Assembly: GCA_044221555.1 (NCBI GenBank)
Contig: JBGAOY010000007.1
Location: forward strand, 124,001 to 188,000
Origin: JAEUJM01 sp044221555
Lineage (GTDB): Bacteria > Actinomycetota > Acidimicrobiia > Acidimicrobiales > DATDAH01
Reading direction: 5' to 3'
DNA: 64,000 nucleotides
Shown piece after piece: positions 17,864 through 26,341 of this stretch; position 1 is the stretch's first letter, and every line of letters starts with the position of its first letter. The notes below the pieces were generated by a model. It worked only from the letters and a program-made list of their open reading frames with translations. It ran no database searches and was not told where the DNA came from. Both the position numbers and the translations under genes were made by a program.

Positions 17864-17877
17864 TCACACCCTCGGCG
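17851..17877 (+). terminator. prfC terminator hairpin
   Basis: CGCCGAGGG and CCCTCGGCG pair perfectly over a 9-base loop spanning the stop codon. There is no U-tract. Confidence 0.55.
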
Positions 17878-17902
17878 GGCTCGCCGTGGTGAAGTCGAAA
17901 CG

Positions 17903-18907
17903 ATGTCGTGCGCCTGTCACACTGTGCAGGGCAGGGAGGGGCAGCACTGCTTGGAGTCCGAACGCGTGGCGAATCGCGGGTGGTTGTCAATCGTGGTCGG
18001 AGGGACTCGCTTCCTCGACGCGGCGCCGTTCGGGCTCGCCATCATCGATCCCGACACCGGCTCGATCGCCCACCAGAACCCGACGATGGCCGTGCTCGCC
18101 GGTCGCCCCCTCCCCGACACGGTCGACGCCCTCGACGAGCTCGCGCTGCTGCCGCGCGCGGACGGGCGCCGATGGTCGGCGCTGTGGCCCACGCCCGATG
18201 CCGAGGACCGGTACCTCGTCACCACGGCCCGGGTCGCGCAGCCTGACGACCCGACCCGTGAGCTGACCGTCCACGCCGTCGAGCTGCACGCCCTGCGCGG
18301 GCCGGGCTCGGTGGTCGTGATCACGGCGACCGACTTCGACAACACCTTCAGCCACGAGGACCTCGAGCTGGCCCTGAACCCGCCCCGCGAGATCCACGTG
18401 CTCTGCGATCTCGATCTCATCACGCTGGCGGCCGACCAACGGCACCTGGAGTTCGGCATCGACCCGTGGGCGGTGGTCGGGAGCCAAGCCATGCTCGCGG
18501 GCCATCCTGCCGACGTCGTGAACGTCACCCCGAAGCTGCGAGCGGTCGTGCGCGGCGACGAGCGGGAGACCCAGTACTCCATCCGCGTGCTCGGCCCCGC
18601 TGCGGCATGGACGAGGGTGTCGGTGTCCATCTCCCGCTTCTGCGGCGACGACGCCATGCTCCTCGTCACGAACACACCCGAGGACACGTTCCAGGTGCCG
18701 GTGGACCTCAGCGTGCTCAGCCCGGGAGAACGAGCGGTGGCGCAGGCCCTCCTGGCCGGGCGCCGGCCCTCGTTGATCGCCGCCGACCTCGGGATGTCGG
18801 TCCACACCGTGCGGCACCGCATGACCACGCTGTTCCGCATGCTGGGCGTCGACAGCCAGGTCGAGCTGCGCCGGCGCTACCTCGTCACGGGAAACCCTGG
18901 TTCGTGA
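17903..18907 (+). CDS. LuxR-type regulator with PAS-like sensor half (tandem copy 1)
   Basis: Up to 334 residues. ATG 17903 is used; GTG near 17966 (VANRGW) is an alternative. The N-terminus starts a PAS-like fold (FLDAAPFGLAIIDPDTGSIA...NPTMAVLAG). A second sensor-like section is around residues 160-260. The C-terminus is a GerE/LuxR helix-turn-helix: LSPGERAVAQALLAGRR, IAADLGMSVHTVRHRMTTLF, RMLGV. The stop overlaps the GTG of copy 2. With no receiver domain, it probably senses a ligand or redox state directly. It sits just upstream of conserved element B, which it may regulate (inference). Confidence 0.75.
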   Translation: MSCACHTVQGREGQHCLESERVANRGWLSIVVGGTRFLDAAPFGLAIIDPDTGSIAHQNPTMAVLAGRPLPDTVDALDELALLPRADGRRWSALWPTPDAEDRYLVTTARVAQPDDPTRELTVHAVELHALRGPGSVVVITATDFDNTFSHEDLELALNPPREIHVLCDLDLITLAADQRHLEFGIDPWAVVGSQAMLAGHPADVVNVTPKLRAVVRGDERETQYSIRVLGPAAAWTRVSVSISRFCGDDAMLLVTNTPEDTFQVPVDLSVLSPGERAVAQALLAGRRPSLIAADLGMSVHTVRHRMTTLFRMLGVDSQVELRRRYLVTGNPGS

Positions 18908-19860
18908 ACCACGACCAGTGGGTGTCGACCGTGGTCCGGGCCGCGCGCCAGCTCGAGCTCGCCACGTTCGGTGTCGCCGTGGTCGATCCGAGCTCGGGCG
19001 CCATCGCCTACAGCAACCCGTCCATCGCTGCGGCCGTGGGCGGCGACGTGCCGGCTCACGTGGGCGAGCTCGGTCGGCGCGATCTGATCCCCCGACCCGC
19101 CCGCGACGAGATCCTCGGCTTCGTGCGTTCGTCGGAGGACGCCACCAGCGTCGAGACCTGGGCGGCGGCGCCGTCAGGCCCGGCGCGACGAGTGGCGGTG
19201 CACCTCGCTCGGCTCCGCCCCCTGCGGGGCGACGGCGTCGTGATGTGGGCAGTGGTGACGTCCGACGACACCGACGCCTTGGTCGGGTCCGCACCCGCAT
19301 GGCGGTTCCGCTGCGTGTGCGACATCGACGGGACCGTCGTCGCCGTCGACGAGCAGATCGGTCAGCCAGGCGTCGACCCCGCTGCGTTCCTCGGCGCGCA
19401 CCCGTACGTCCTGACCCATCCCGCCGACGTGAGACTGATCGCGCCCCTCCGCGAGGCCCTCTCGACGGGCGAGGCGTTGGAGGCGGACTACGCCGTGCGC
19501 GCGTTCGTCCCGCCCGGCCGGTGGGCGAACGTGCGGGTGCACGCCTGCCGCCTCGAAGGGCCGGCACCCGTCCTGCTGATCACGGTCGAGCCGGAGGACC
19601 AGCACCTGCGCACGATCGAACCGGGGCTGCTCACCCCTGTCGAGCTGGAGGTCGCCCGCGCCCTGTTCGCAGGACGCCCACCCGCGCAGATCGCCACCCT
19701 CCGACAGGTCTCGATCGGGACGGTGCGCAACCAGATCAACGCCGTCTACCGCAAGCTGGAGGTCGCGGGCGTCGCCGACCTGACCAGCAGCTACAACCTG
19801 CCGCTCCGGCCCGCGCCGGACCGCCCCCGCCGAGCGCGGTCACCTCGTGACCGGCAATGA
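18904..19860 (+). CDS. LuxR-type regulator with PAS-like sensor half (tandem copy 2)
   Basis: A 318-residue paralogue of copy 1 that starts at a GTG overlapping its stop (GTGA). The N-terminal LATFGVAVVDPSSGAIAYSN aligns with AAPFGLAIIDPDTGSIAHQN of copy 1. The middle keeps a CDIDGTVVAVDEQ segment matching CDLDLITLAADQR. The HTH is LTPVELEVARALFAGRPPAQ, then VSIGTVRNQINAVYRKLEV. A tandem duplication with translational coupling suggests a heterodimer or paired sensors. The gene ends inside a triple TGATCGGCAG repeat that leads into element B. Confidence 0.75.
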   Translation: MNHDQWVSTVVRAARQLELATFGVAVVDPSSGAIAYSNPSIAAAVGGDVPAHVGELGRRDLIPRPARDEILGFVRSSEDATSVETWAAAPSGPARRVAVHLARLRPLRGDGVVMWAVVTSDDTDALVGSAPAWRFRCVCDIDGTVVAVDEQIGQPGVDPAAFLGAHPYVLTHPADVRLIAPLREALSTGEALEADYAVRAFVPPGRWANVRVHACRLEGPAPVLLITVEPEDQHLRTIEPGLLTPVELEVARALFAGRPPAQIATLRQVSIGTVRNQINAVYRKLEVAGVADLTSSYNLPLRPAPDRPRRARSPRDRQ

Positions 19861-19887
19861 TCGGCAGTGATCGGCAGTGATCGGCAG
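19858..19887 (+). repeat. Three perfect TGATCGGCAG tandem repeats
   Basis: Units at 19858-19867, 19868-19877 and 19878-19887. The first includes the stop of LuxR copy 2 and the third overlaps element B block 1 (ATCGGCAGG). Copy A has only one such unit. They could be repeated half-sites for a regulator. Confidence 0.8.
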
Positions 19888-19928
19888 GTTCTTGCACATG
19901 GACCACGCCGCCTGACCGCCCCACGCTG
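19880..19928 (+). promoter_or_regulatory. Conserved upstream element, copy B (after the LuxR pair)
   Basis: Block 1 (19880-19911) and block 2 (CCCACGCTG, 19920-19928) match copy A with identical spacing. Thirty-nine bases further on is a good GGGAGG and ATG, but only nine codons follow, so the element appears to have lost its target gene. Confidence 0.6.
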
Positions 19929-19967
19929 AACCCATCGGGGCTGGTGGACGCCCCGGCGGGAGGCGAC

Positions 19968-19997
19968 ATGTTCACCAGGGTGCGCGGCGCCCCCTGA
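19968..19997 (+). pseudogene. Nine-codon remnant or leader ORF behind element B
   Basis: ATG 19968 is preceded by GGGAGG (19958-19963). The peptide MFTRVRGAP resembles the first residues of RCC1 protein 1 (MATRAHR) in pattern M-x-T-R-x-R/H, then hits a stop. It may be the truncated start of a lost paralogue, or a true leader peptide. The remaining bases to 20161 hold a hairpin and no other gene. Confidence 0.35.
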
Positions 19998-20007
19998 CCA
20001 GCCCGCG

Positions 20008-20030
20008 TGACGGTGGGGCCGCCCCCGTCA
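20008..20030 (+). terminator. Hairpin downstream of the remnant ORF
   Basis: TGACGG and CCGTCA enclose a GC-rich inner stem, followed by CTAGTCTCTCCTC. Terminator candidate. Confidence 0.45.
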
Positions 20031-20161
20031 CTAGTCTCTCCTCGGCGGGGCCGGCCGGGCCCGCCCCCGCCCCCAACCTGCCGAAGAGGCCCGCTCTGAC
20101 CACACCGAACCCCCGAACCCGAGGCACCACCGGTCGGAATCCGACCGCTATTGCCTCGAGA

Positions 20162-21676
20162 ATGAGATGGGTGGGGGCGTTCGCCGGCCTCGCGCTCATC
20201 GCGGCGGCGTGCAGCGCCGACGGGGGCGCCGACCGACCGAGCACCGACGACGCGGCGGCGTCGTCCACCACACCGGCGCCCACCACCACCGTGGCACCGA
20301 CCACCACGACGGCGCCCCCGTTCGACGGCTGGGTCGACCCCGCCTCGTCGGGCGAGCCCTACGGCGACACCGTCAACGGCCTGCTCACGTTCCGGGGCAA
20401 CCCCACCCGCACCTTCTACGGGAAGGGCCCGGTGCCCACCAACCCGCAGGTGCTGTGGACCTACCCCGGCTCCGCCATGTGCTCGCCCTCGAGCGAGGGC
20501 AACGAGACGAGGGTGTGGTGCGGGTCGGGCTGGACCGGCGAGCCCGCGGTGTTCGAGCGCAACGGGGTGACCTGGGTGGTCTTCGGCGCCTACGACCGGG
20601 CCGTGCACTTCGTCGATGCCACCAACGGCCAGGACCTGCGCCCACCGTTCCCCACCGGCGACATCATCAAGGGCTCGGTGACGGTCGACCCCGACGGCTA
20701 CCCGATCGTCTACACGGGCTCGCGCGACAACTTCTACCGGGCGTTGGCCATCGACCGGAACCCGGTGCAGGAGCTGTGGTCGCTGAGCGCCGACGCCGTC
20801 AGCCCGACCATGTGGAACAACGACTGGGACGGCTCGGGCCTCGTGATCGACGACCACCTGTTCGAGGGCGGCGAGAACAGCCAGTTCCACGTGGTGAAGC
20901 TCAACCGAGCCGGCGGCACCAGCGAGGCCGATCCCGTCACCGTCGCCCCCCAGCTGATCTTCAACACCCCCGGCTGGGACGACCAGTTGCTGGCCGACAT
21001 CGGCGACCAGACCGTCTCGATCGAGAATTCGGTGGCGATATCGGGCAACACCGCCTACTTCGCCAACTCGGGCGGCCTGGTGCAGGGGTGGGACATCGGT
21101 CCGCTGCGCCCAGGTGGGGCAGGACCCTCGGCGGTGACGCGCACGTTCCGCTTCTGGACCGGCGACGACACCGACGCCAGCGTGGTGATCGACCGACAGG
21201 GCATGCTCTACGTGGCGTCGGAGTACGAGCGGGGCACCGGCCGTTCGGCCGAGGTGGGCCAGATCATGAAGCTCGACCCGACCAAGCCCGACGACCCCCT
21301 CGTGTGGTCGATCCCCGACATGGGCGCCAACCCCGCGGGGGTGTGGGCCACCCCCGCCCTCCACCGCGGGATGCTCTACGTCCCCACCAACGGCGGGCGC
21401 CTCCTGGGGGTCGACCGCCAGACCGGCCAGATCGTGTGGGAGAAGTCACTGCCCGGGCCGACCTGGCAGTCCCCCGTCGTGGTCGACGACGTGTTGATCC
21501 AGGGCGACTGCAACGGGTTCCTGCACGCCTACGACGTGAGCAACCCCCGGGTCGACCCCCCCGAGCTCTGGACCCTCGAGCTGGGCGGCTGCATCGAGTC
21601 GACGCCCGCGGTCTGGAAGGGCCGCATCTACGTGGGCACCAGGGCCGGCCAGTTCTTCGCCATCGGCGACGCCTGA
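20162..21676 (+). CDS. PQQ-like beta-propeller lipoprotein
   Basis: A 504-residue protein. The signal peptide ends in a lipobox, LIAAAC (Cys about residue 18), followed by a Thr/Ser/Pro linker, so it is a lipid-anchored extracytoplasmic protein. Propeller repeats are visible as recurring strands (NGVTWVVFGAYDRAVHFVDA, GYPIVYTGSRDNFYRALAID, GMLYVPTNGGRLLGVDRQTG, GRIYVGTRAGQFFAIGDA). The PQQ-like blade pattern does not prove that PQQ is bound. It lies between the LuxR/element B region and the second giant RCC1 gene, so both neighbours are also exported propellers. Role unknown. Confidence 0.8.
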   Translation: MRWVGAFAGLALIAAACSADGGADRPSTDDAAASSTTPAPTTTVAPTTTTAPPFDGWVDPASSGEPYGDTVNGLLTFRGNPTRTFYGKGPVPTNPQVLWTYPGSAMCSPSSEGNETRVWCGSGWTGEPAVFERNGVTWVVFGAYDRAVHFVDATNGQDLRPPFPTGDIIKGSVTVDPDGYPIVYTGSRDNFYRALAIDRNPVQELWSLSADAVSPTMWNNDWDGSGLVIDDHLFEGGENSQFHVVKLNRAGGTSEADPVTVAPQLIFNTPGWDDQLLADIGDQTVSIENSVAISGNTAYFANSGGLVQGWDIGPLRPGGAGPSAVTRTFRFWTGDDTDASVVIDRQGMLYVASEYERGTGRSAEVGQIMKLDPTKPDDPLVWSIPDMGANPAGVWATPALHRGMLYVPTNGGRLLGVDRQTGQIVWEKSLPGPTWQSPVVVDDVLIQGDCNGFLHAYDVSNPRVDPPELWTLELGGCIESTPAVWKGRIYVGTRAGQFFAIGDA

Positions 21677-21772
21677 CCCCGTGCGTGGGCGATCCGCCCC
21701 GCTCCCACCGCGACCCCTTGTCGAGTGCGCTCTCGATGCGTAGCGTTGCCAGCGGCGACCGGGGGGTCCGTC

Positions 21773-24700
21773 ATGAGGGCAGGGCGCGGGCAGAGGGTTC
21801 GGGTGCGGCGGCACCACCTGCGGCGTGCGCTGCTGGTGCCGACGGTGCTCGGTGCGCTGCTCGTGCCCGCCGCCACCACCGCTCCCGCCGTCATCGCGCC
21901 CGCGGGCGCCGAGGGTAACGAGGCGCCCGGGGCACCGCTGGCGGCACGATCGATCTCGTCCGGGGTCGAACACAGCTGCGCCATCCTGCCGAGTGGCCGG
22001 GTGAAGTGCTGGGGTCGCAACGACGCCGGTCAGCTCGGCCAGGACAGCACCGACACCCTGGGCGACTCGGCCGGCGAGATGGCCGCCCTGCCGCCGGTGA
22101 ACCTGGGTGCCGGGCGCACCGCCACCGCCATCGCCACCGGCGGCATGTTCACCTACACCCACACGTGCGCGCTCCTCGACGACGCAACCGTGAAGTGCTG
22201 GGGTCAGAACAGCGCCGGGCAATTGGGTCAGGGCCACATCCAGCGAATCGGCGACCAGCCCGGCGAGATGGCGGCCCTGCCGCCGGTGAACCTGGGCGCG
22301 GGGCGCACCGCCACCGCCATCGCCACCGGCGAGCAGCACACGTGCGCCATCCTCGACAACGCAACCGTGAAGTGCTGGGGCAACAACGGCGACGGGCAAC
22401 TGGGCCAGGACAACACCGTTTCGCGCGGCGGCTCCCCCGGCGATGTGGCCGCCCTCCCCCCGGTGAACCTGGGCGCCGGCCGCACCGCGACCGCCATCGC
22501 CGCGGGGGCCGCTCACACCTGCGCGATCCTCGACAACGGCACCGTCAAGTGCTGGGGCAACGGCTACGGCGGGAAGCTGGGCCAGGGCAGCACCGCGCAC
22601 CTCGGTGACGAGCCTGGCGAGATGGCCGCCCTTGCCCCGATCGACCTGGGCGCGGGACGCACCGCCACCGCCATCACCGCCAGTCTGAGCCACACCTGCG
22701 CCATCCTCGACAACGGCACCGTGAAGTGCTGGGGCTTCGGCACCTCCGGCAACCTCGGTCAGGACAGCACCGCCGACATCGGCGATCAGCCCGGCGAGAT
22801 GGCCACCCTCGCCCCCGTGAACCTGGGCGCGGGCCGCACCGCCGTGGGTATCAGCGCCGGGGGCAGCTTCACCTGCGCGCTGCTCGACAACGCCACCGTC
22901 AAGTGCTGGGGCTCGGGAGCCAACGGCAACTTGGGGCAGGACAGCACGGCCACCCTGGGCGACCAGCCCGGCGAGATGGCGGCCCTCAACCCCGTCGATC
23001 TGGGCGCGGGGCGCACCGCCACCGCGGTCACCACCGGCTCGAACCAGGCGTGTGCCCGGCTCGACGACGACACCACCAAGTGTTGGGGCCGTAACGCCGC
23101 CGGTCAGCTCGGGCAGGACAGCACCGTCACCCTGGGCGACCAGCCCGGCGAGATGGCCGCCCTCCCGGCCATCAACCTCGGCGAGACCCTGCAGGTGGGC
23201 CTGACCGCGGACGAGACCCGCGTGGCCCCCGGCGCGACCATCCACTACCACCTCACCGTCGTCAACAACCGGGTGTCGACCCTCACCGGCATCACCGTGA
23301 GCGACGCTGCGGCCCCTGCCTGCGTGCAGGCCGTCCCCGACCTGGCCAGTGGCGCGAGCCACACCATCAATTGCTCCTACAGCACCACCACCACGGACTT
23401 CCCCGCCCGGGTGAACACGGCGACGGTGGACACCGCCCAGACCACACCACTCGCCTCCAATCCGGTGACGGTGGGTGTCGGCTATCCGGCCGTGGCCACC
23501 CAGGTCAGTGCCGGCGACGCCCACACCTGCGCCGTGCTGGAAGACGGCACGGTCAAGTGCTGGGGCCTCAACAGTTCGGGGCAACTGGGGCAGGGCAGCA
23601 CGGTGAACATCGGTGACGGCGACGGCGAGATGCTGTTCCTCCCCTCGGTGAACCTGGGTGCCGGCCGCACCGCCACCGCCGTCGCCGCCGGCGCCGCCCA
23701 CACCTGCGCGCTGCTCGACAACGGCACCGTCAAGTGCTGGGGCCTCAACAGCTCCGGCCAACTGGGGCAGGGCAGCACCGCCACCATCGGCGACGCGGCC
23801 GGAGAGATGGCCGCCCTGCCCGCCATCAACCTCGGCGCCGGTCGCACCGCCACCGCCATCGCCGCCGGGGCCGCCCACTCGTGCGCGCTGCTCGACAACG
23901 GCACGGTCAAGTGCTGGGGCGCCGGGGCGAACGGCCGGCTCGGCCAGGACAGCACCGCCACCCTGGGCGACGGCGCCGGCGAGATGGCCGCGCTCAACCC
24001 CGTCAACCTCGGGGCCGGCCGCACCGCCACCGCCATCACCGCCAGCCTCCTCCACACGTGCGCCCTCCTCGACAACGGCACGGTGAAGTGCTGGGGGGCG
24101 GGGGCCAGCGGTCAGTTGGGCCAGGACAGCGCCGCCACCCTGGGCGACGCCGCCGGCGAGATGGCCGCCCTCAACCCCGTCAACCTCGGCCCGGGCCGCA
24201 CCGCCACCGCCATCGACGCCGGCAGTGCGCACTCGTGCGCACTGCTCGACAACGCCACGGTCAAGTGCTGGGGCCAGGGGGCCAGTGGGCAGACGGGCCA
24301 GGACACCACGGCCGTCCTCGGCGACCAGGCCGGTGAGATGGCGGCCCTGGCCGCCATCAACCTGGGCGCCGGCCGCACCGCCACCGCCATCACCGCCGGC
24401 TACGAGCACTCCTGCGCCGTGCTGGACAACGGCAGCGCCAAGTGCTGGGGCGCGGGTGGCATCGGCCAGTTGGGCCAGGACAACACGAACCTGCTCGGCA
24501 ACGCGCCCGGCGAGATGGCCGCCCTCGGACCGATCAACCTCGGTGCCGGGCGCACCGCCACGGCCATCACCGCAGGCGGTTCCGATGCCGCGGTCGGCGG
24601 TCACACCTGCGCGCTGCTCGACAACGACACCATGAAGTGCTGGGGGAACAACGCGAGCGGCCAGTTGGGCCTGGACGGCGTGGCCCCCCGGGGCCACATC

Positions 24701-26239
24701 TCCGGTTCGATGGCGGCGCTGCCGGTGGTCAAGCTCGGTGTGGCACCCGGGCCCGCGTCGCTTTCGGTGACCATGACCGCCGACCAGGGCAGCGTGGTGG
24801 CCGGCCAAGCCATCGACTACCACCTCACCGTCACCAACACCGGAGTACCCGCCCTCACCGGGATCACCGTCGACGACCCGAACGCACCGGACTGCGAGCA
24901 GGCGATCCCCGACCTCGCGGTCGGCCAGGCCCACACGATCGACTGCAGCTACACGACGACGCCGGCCGACGCCGGCACGTACCCGAACAGCGCGACGGTC
25001 GACACCGCGCAGACCGCCCCGATGGCGTCGAACACGACGAACGTGTCGGTGGCGATGGGCACGGTGTCGGGCACGGTGACCGAGGCCGGCTCCGGCGCCC
25101 CGCTGGGCGGGGCGTGGGTCGCCGTGCTGCGCACCTCGGACTTCTCGATGGTTGGCGGCGCGGTCGCCGATGGCAGCGGCAACTACAGCGCCCAACTGCC
25201 GGCGGGCTCGTACTTCCTCTACCTGGTCGACCCGTCGGGCACCCACACGGCCGGGTTCTTCGGCCCGCCGACCACCGTCACGGTGTCCACACCCACGCCG
25301 GTCGACGCGGATCCCTCGATGGCCACGACGCGCGGGTCCGTGACGGGCACCGTCGCCGAGACGGGCACGGGGAACCCCATTCCCGGGGTGTGGGCACTGG
25401 CCTTGAGCACCGCGGTGGCGAACACTGGCGCCACCGAGGTGGCGGTGGTGGCGAACGGGTCCGGCGTGTACTCGTTGCCGGGCCTGCGGGCGTCGACCCA
25501 CTACGTGGGCTTCGTCGACCCCACCGGCGCCCACGAGACCCGCTTCCACCCGAACTCGCCGAACGTTCCGGCCGCCACCCCGGTGCCCGTCACTGCCGGC
25601 ACCGCGACGGTGGCCAACGCCGCCCTCCCGCCGCGGGCGCCCGCCGGCACAGGGGCGACGATCTCGGGCACCGTCACCGAGCAGGGCACCGGCATCCCGT
25701 TGGCGGGCATCCACGTGGTCGCGTTGCGGGCCGCCGACTACGCCATGGTGCGAGGGGCGGTGACCAACGGGTCGGGTGCGTACAGCCTGAACGTGGCCTC
25801 GGGCGGCTACAAGCTGGCCCTCCTCGACTCGACCGGCCGCCACGACATGGAGTGGTACGACGACCTGCCCTCGACGCAGCTCGGCGCCGCGCTCACCGTC
25901 ACCGCGCCGGGAGTGGCCAACGCCGCGCTGGGCCCCAACACGGGTTCGATGACGGGCACCGTCACCGACGACCCCTCGGGCGACCCAGTGGCCGGCGCAT
26001 GGGTGATCGCCATCGGCCCCACCGGTATCGCCGGCGGCGCGGTCACCGCTCCCGACGGCACCTACACCGTGACGGGCCTGCCACCGGGCACCTACCGCGC
26101 CACCTTCGTCGATCCCGGCGGCGGGCGCACCCAGGAGTACTACGACGACAGCCCCGACTTCGGCGGCGCCACCACGTTCAACGTAGTCGCCGCCGGCACC
26201 ACCACCGCCAGCGCGGCCCTCGCTCTCCCCGGCCCCTGA
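21773..26239 (+). CDS. Giant secreted RCC1 / DUF11 / carboxypeptidase-regulatory-like protein 2
   Basis: A 1,488-residue paralogue of the 10.5-15.8 kb protein. ATG 21773 follows a GGGGGG ribosome site; the in-frame extension to 21725 is less likely. Signal peptide: ALLVPTVLGALLVPAATTAPA. Domain order: seven RCC1 units (about 56-470), one DUF11-like (473-573), seven RCC1 units (575-990), one DUF11-like (994-1096), four carboxypeptidase-regulatory-like domains (1096-1488). The unit consensus is CALLDNGTVKCWG ... GQLGQDSTATLGD. Cysteines are paired C-x9-C in every blade. No cell-wall anchor is visible. It lacks the upstream element found before protein 1. Confidence 0.85.
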   Translation: MRAGRGQRVRVRRHHLRRALLVPTVLGALLVPAATTAPAVIAPAGAEGNEAPGAPLAARSISSGVEHSCAILPSGRVKCWGRNDAGQLGQDSTDTLGDSAGEMAALPPVNLGAGRTATAIATGGMFTYTHTCALLDDATVKCWGQNSAGQLGQGHIQRIGDQPGEMAALPPVNLGAGRTATAIATGEQHTCAILDNATVKCWGNNGDGQLGQDNTVSRGGSPGDVAALPPVNLGAGRTATAIAAGAAHTCAILDNGTVKCWGNGYGGKLGQGSTAHLGDEPGEMAALAPIDLGAGRTATAITASLSHTCAILDNGTVKCWGFGTSGNLGQDSTADIGDQPGEMATLAPVNLGAGRTAVGISAGGSFTCALLDNATVKCWGSGANGNLGQDSTATLGDQPGEMAALNPVDLGAGRTATAVTTGSNQACARLDDDTTKCWGRNAAGQLGQDSTVTLGDQPGEMAALPAINLGETLQVGLTADETRVAPGATIHYHLTVVNNRVSTLTGITVSDAAAPACVQAVPDLASGASHTINCSYSTTTTDFPARVNTATVDTAQTTPLASNPVTVGVGYPAVATQVSAGDAHTCAVLEDGTVKCWGLNSSGQLGQGSTVNIGDGDGEMLFLPSVNLGAGRTATAVAAGAAHTCALLDNGTVKCWGLNSSGQLGQGSTATIGDAAGEMAALPAINLGAGRTATAIAAGAAHSCALLDNGTVKCWGAGANGRLGQDSTATLGDGAGEMAALNPVNLGAGRTATAITASLLHTCALLDNGTVKCWGAGASGQLGQDSAATLGDAAGEMAALNPVNLGPGRTATAIDAGSAHSCALLDNATVKCWGQGASGQTGQDTTAVLGDQAGEMAALAAINLGAGRTATAITAGYEHSCAVLDNGSAKCWGAGGIGQLGQDNTNLLGNAPGEMAALGPINLGAGRTATAITAGGSDAAVGGHTCALLDNDTMKCWGNNASGQLGLDGVAPRGHISGSMAALPVVKLGVAPGPASLSVTMTADQGSVVAGQAIDYHLTVTNTGVPALTGITVDDPNAPDCEQAIPDLAVGQAHTIDCSYTTTPADAGTYPNSATVDTAQTAPMASNTTNVSVAMGTVSGTVTEAGSGAPLGGAWVAVLRTSDFSMVGGAVADGSGNYSAQLPAGSYFLYLVDPSGTHTAGFFGPPTTVTVSTPTPVDADPSMATTRGSVTGTVAETGTGNPIPGVWALALSTAVANTGATEVAVVANGSGVYSLPGLRASTHYVGFVDPTGAHETRFHPNSPNVPAATPVPVTAGTATVANAALPPRAPAGTGATISGTVTEQGTGIPLAGIHVVALRAADYAMVRGAVTNGSGAYSLNVASGGYKLALLDSTGRHDMEWYDDLPSTQLGAALTVTAPGVANAALGPNTGSMTGTVTDDPSGDPVAGAWVIAIGPTGIAGGAVTAPDGTYTVTGLPPGTYRATFVDPGGGRTQEYYDDSPDFGGATTFNVVAAGTTTASAALALPGP

Positions 26240-26302
26240 GCAGTCGGCCACTCGCGCCCCCCTGGGCCTGCGCGCCTGCGTACGCGGGGTTCCGGTCGAA
26301 CT

Positions 26303-26341
26303 CGACGACGTGGCGCGCGAACTGCGCGCGCTATGTCGTCG
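26303..26341. terminator. 17-bp hairpin between convergent RCC1 gene 2 and qcrB
   Basis: CGACGAC, GTGG and CGCGCG pair with CGCGCG, CTAT and GTCGTCG (G-T wobbles in the GTGG/CTAT section) around an AACTG loop. It includes the qcrB stop and probably terminates transcription in both directions. Confidence 0.55.

Noticed and set aside
20162..21676. PQQ-dependent dehydrogenase
   Set aside because: It has propeller blades and a lipobox but no recognisable PQQ/metal-binding motifs or haem domain; a structural propeller lipoprotein is safer.
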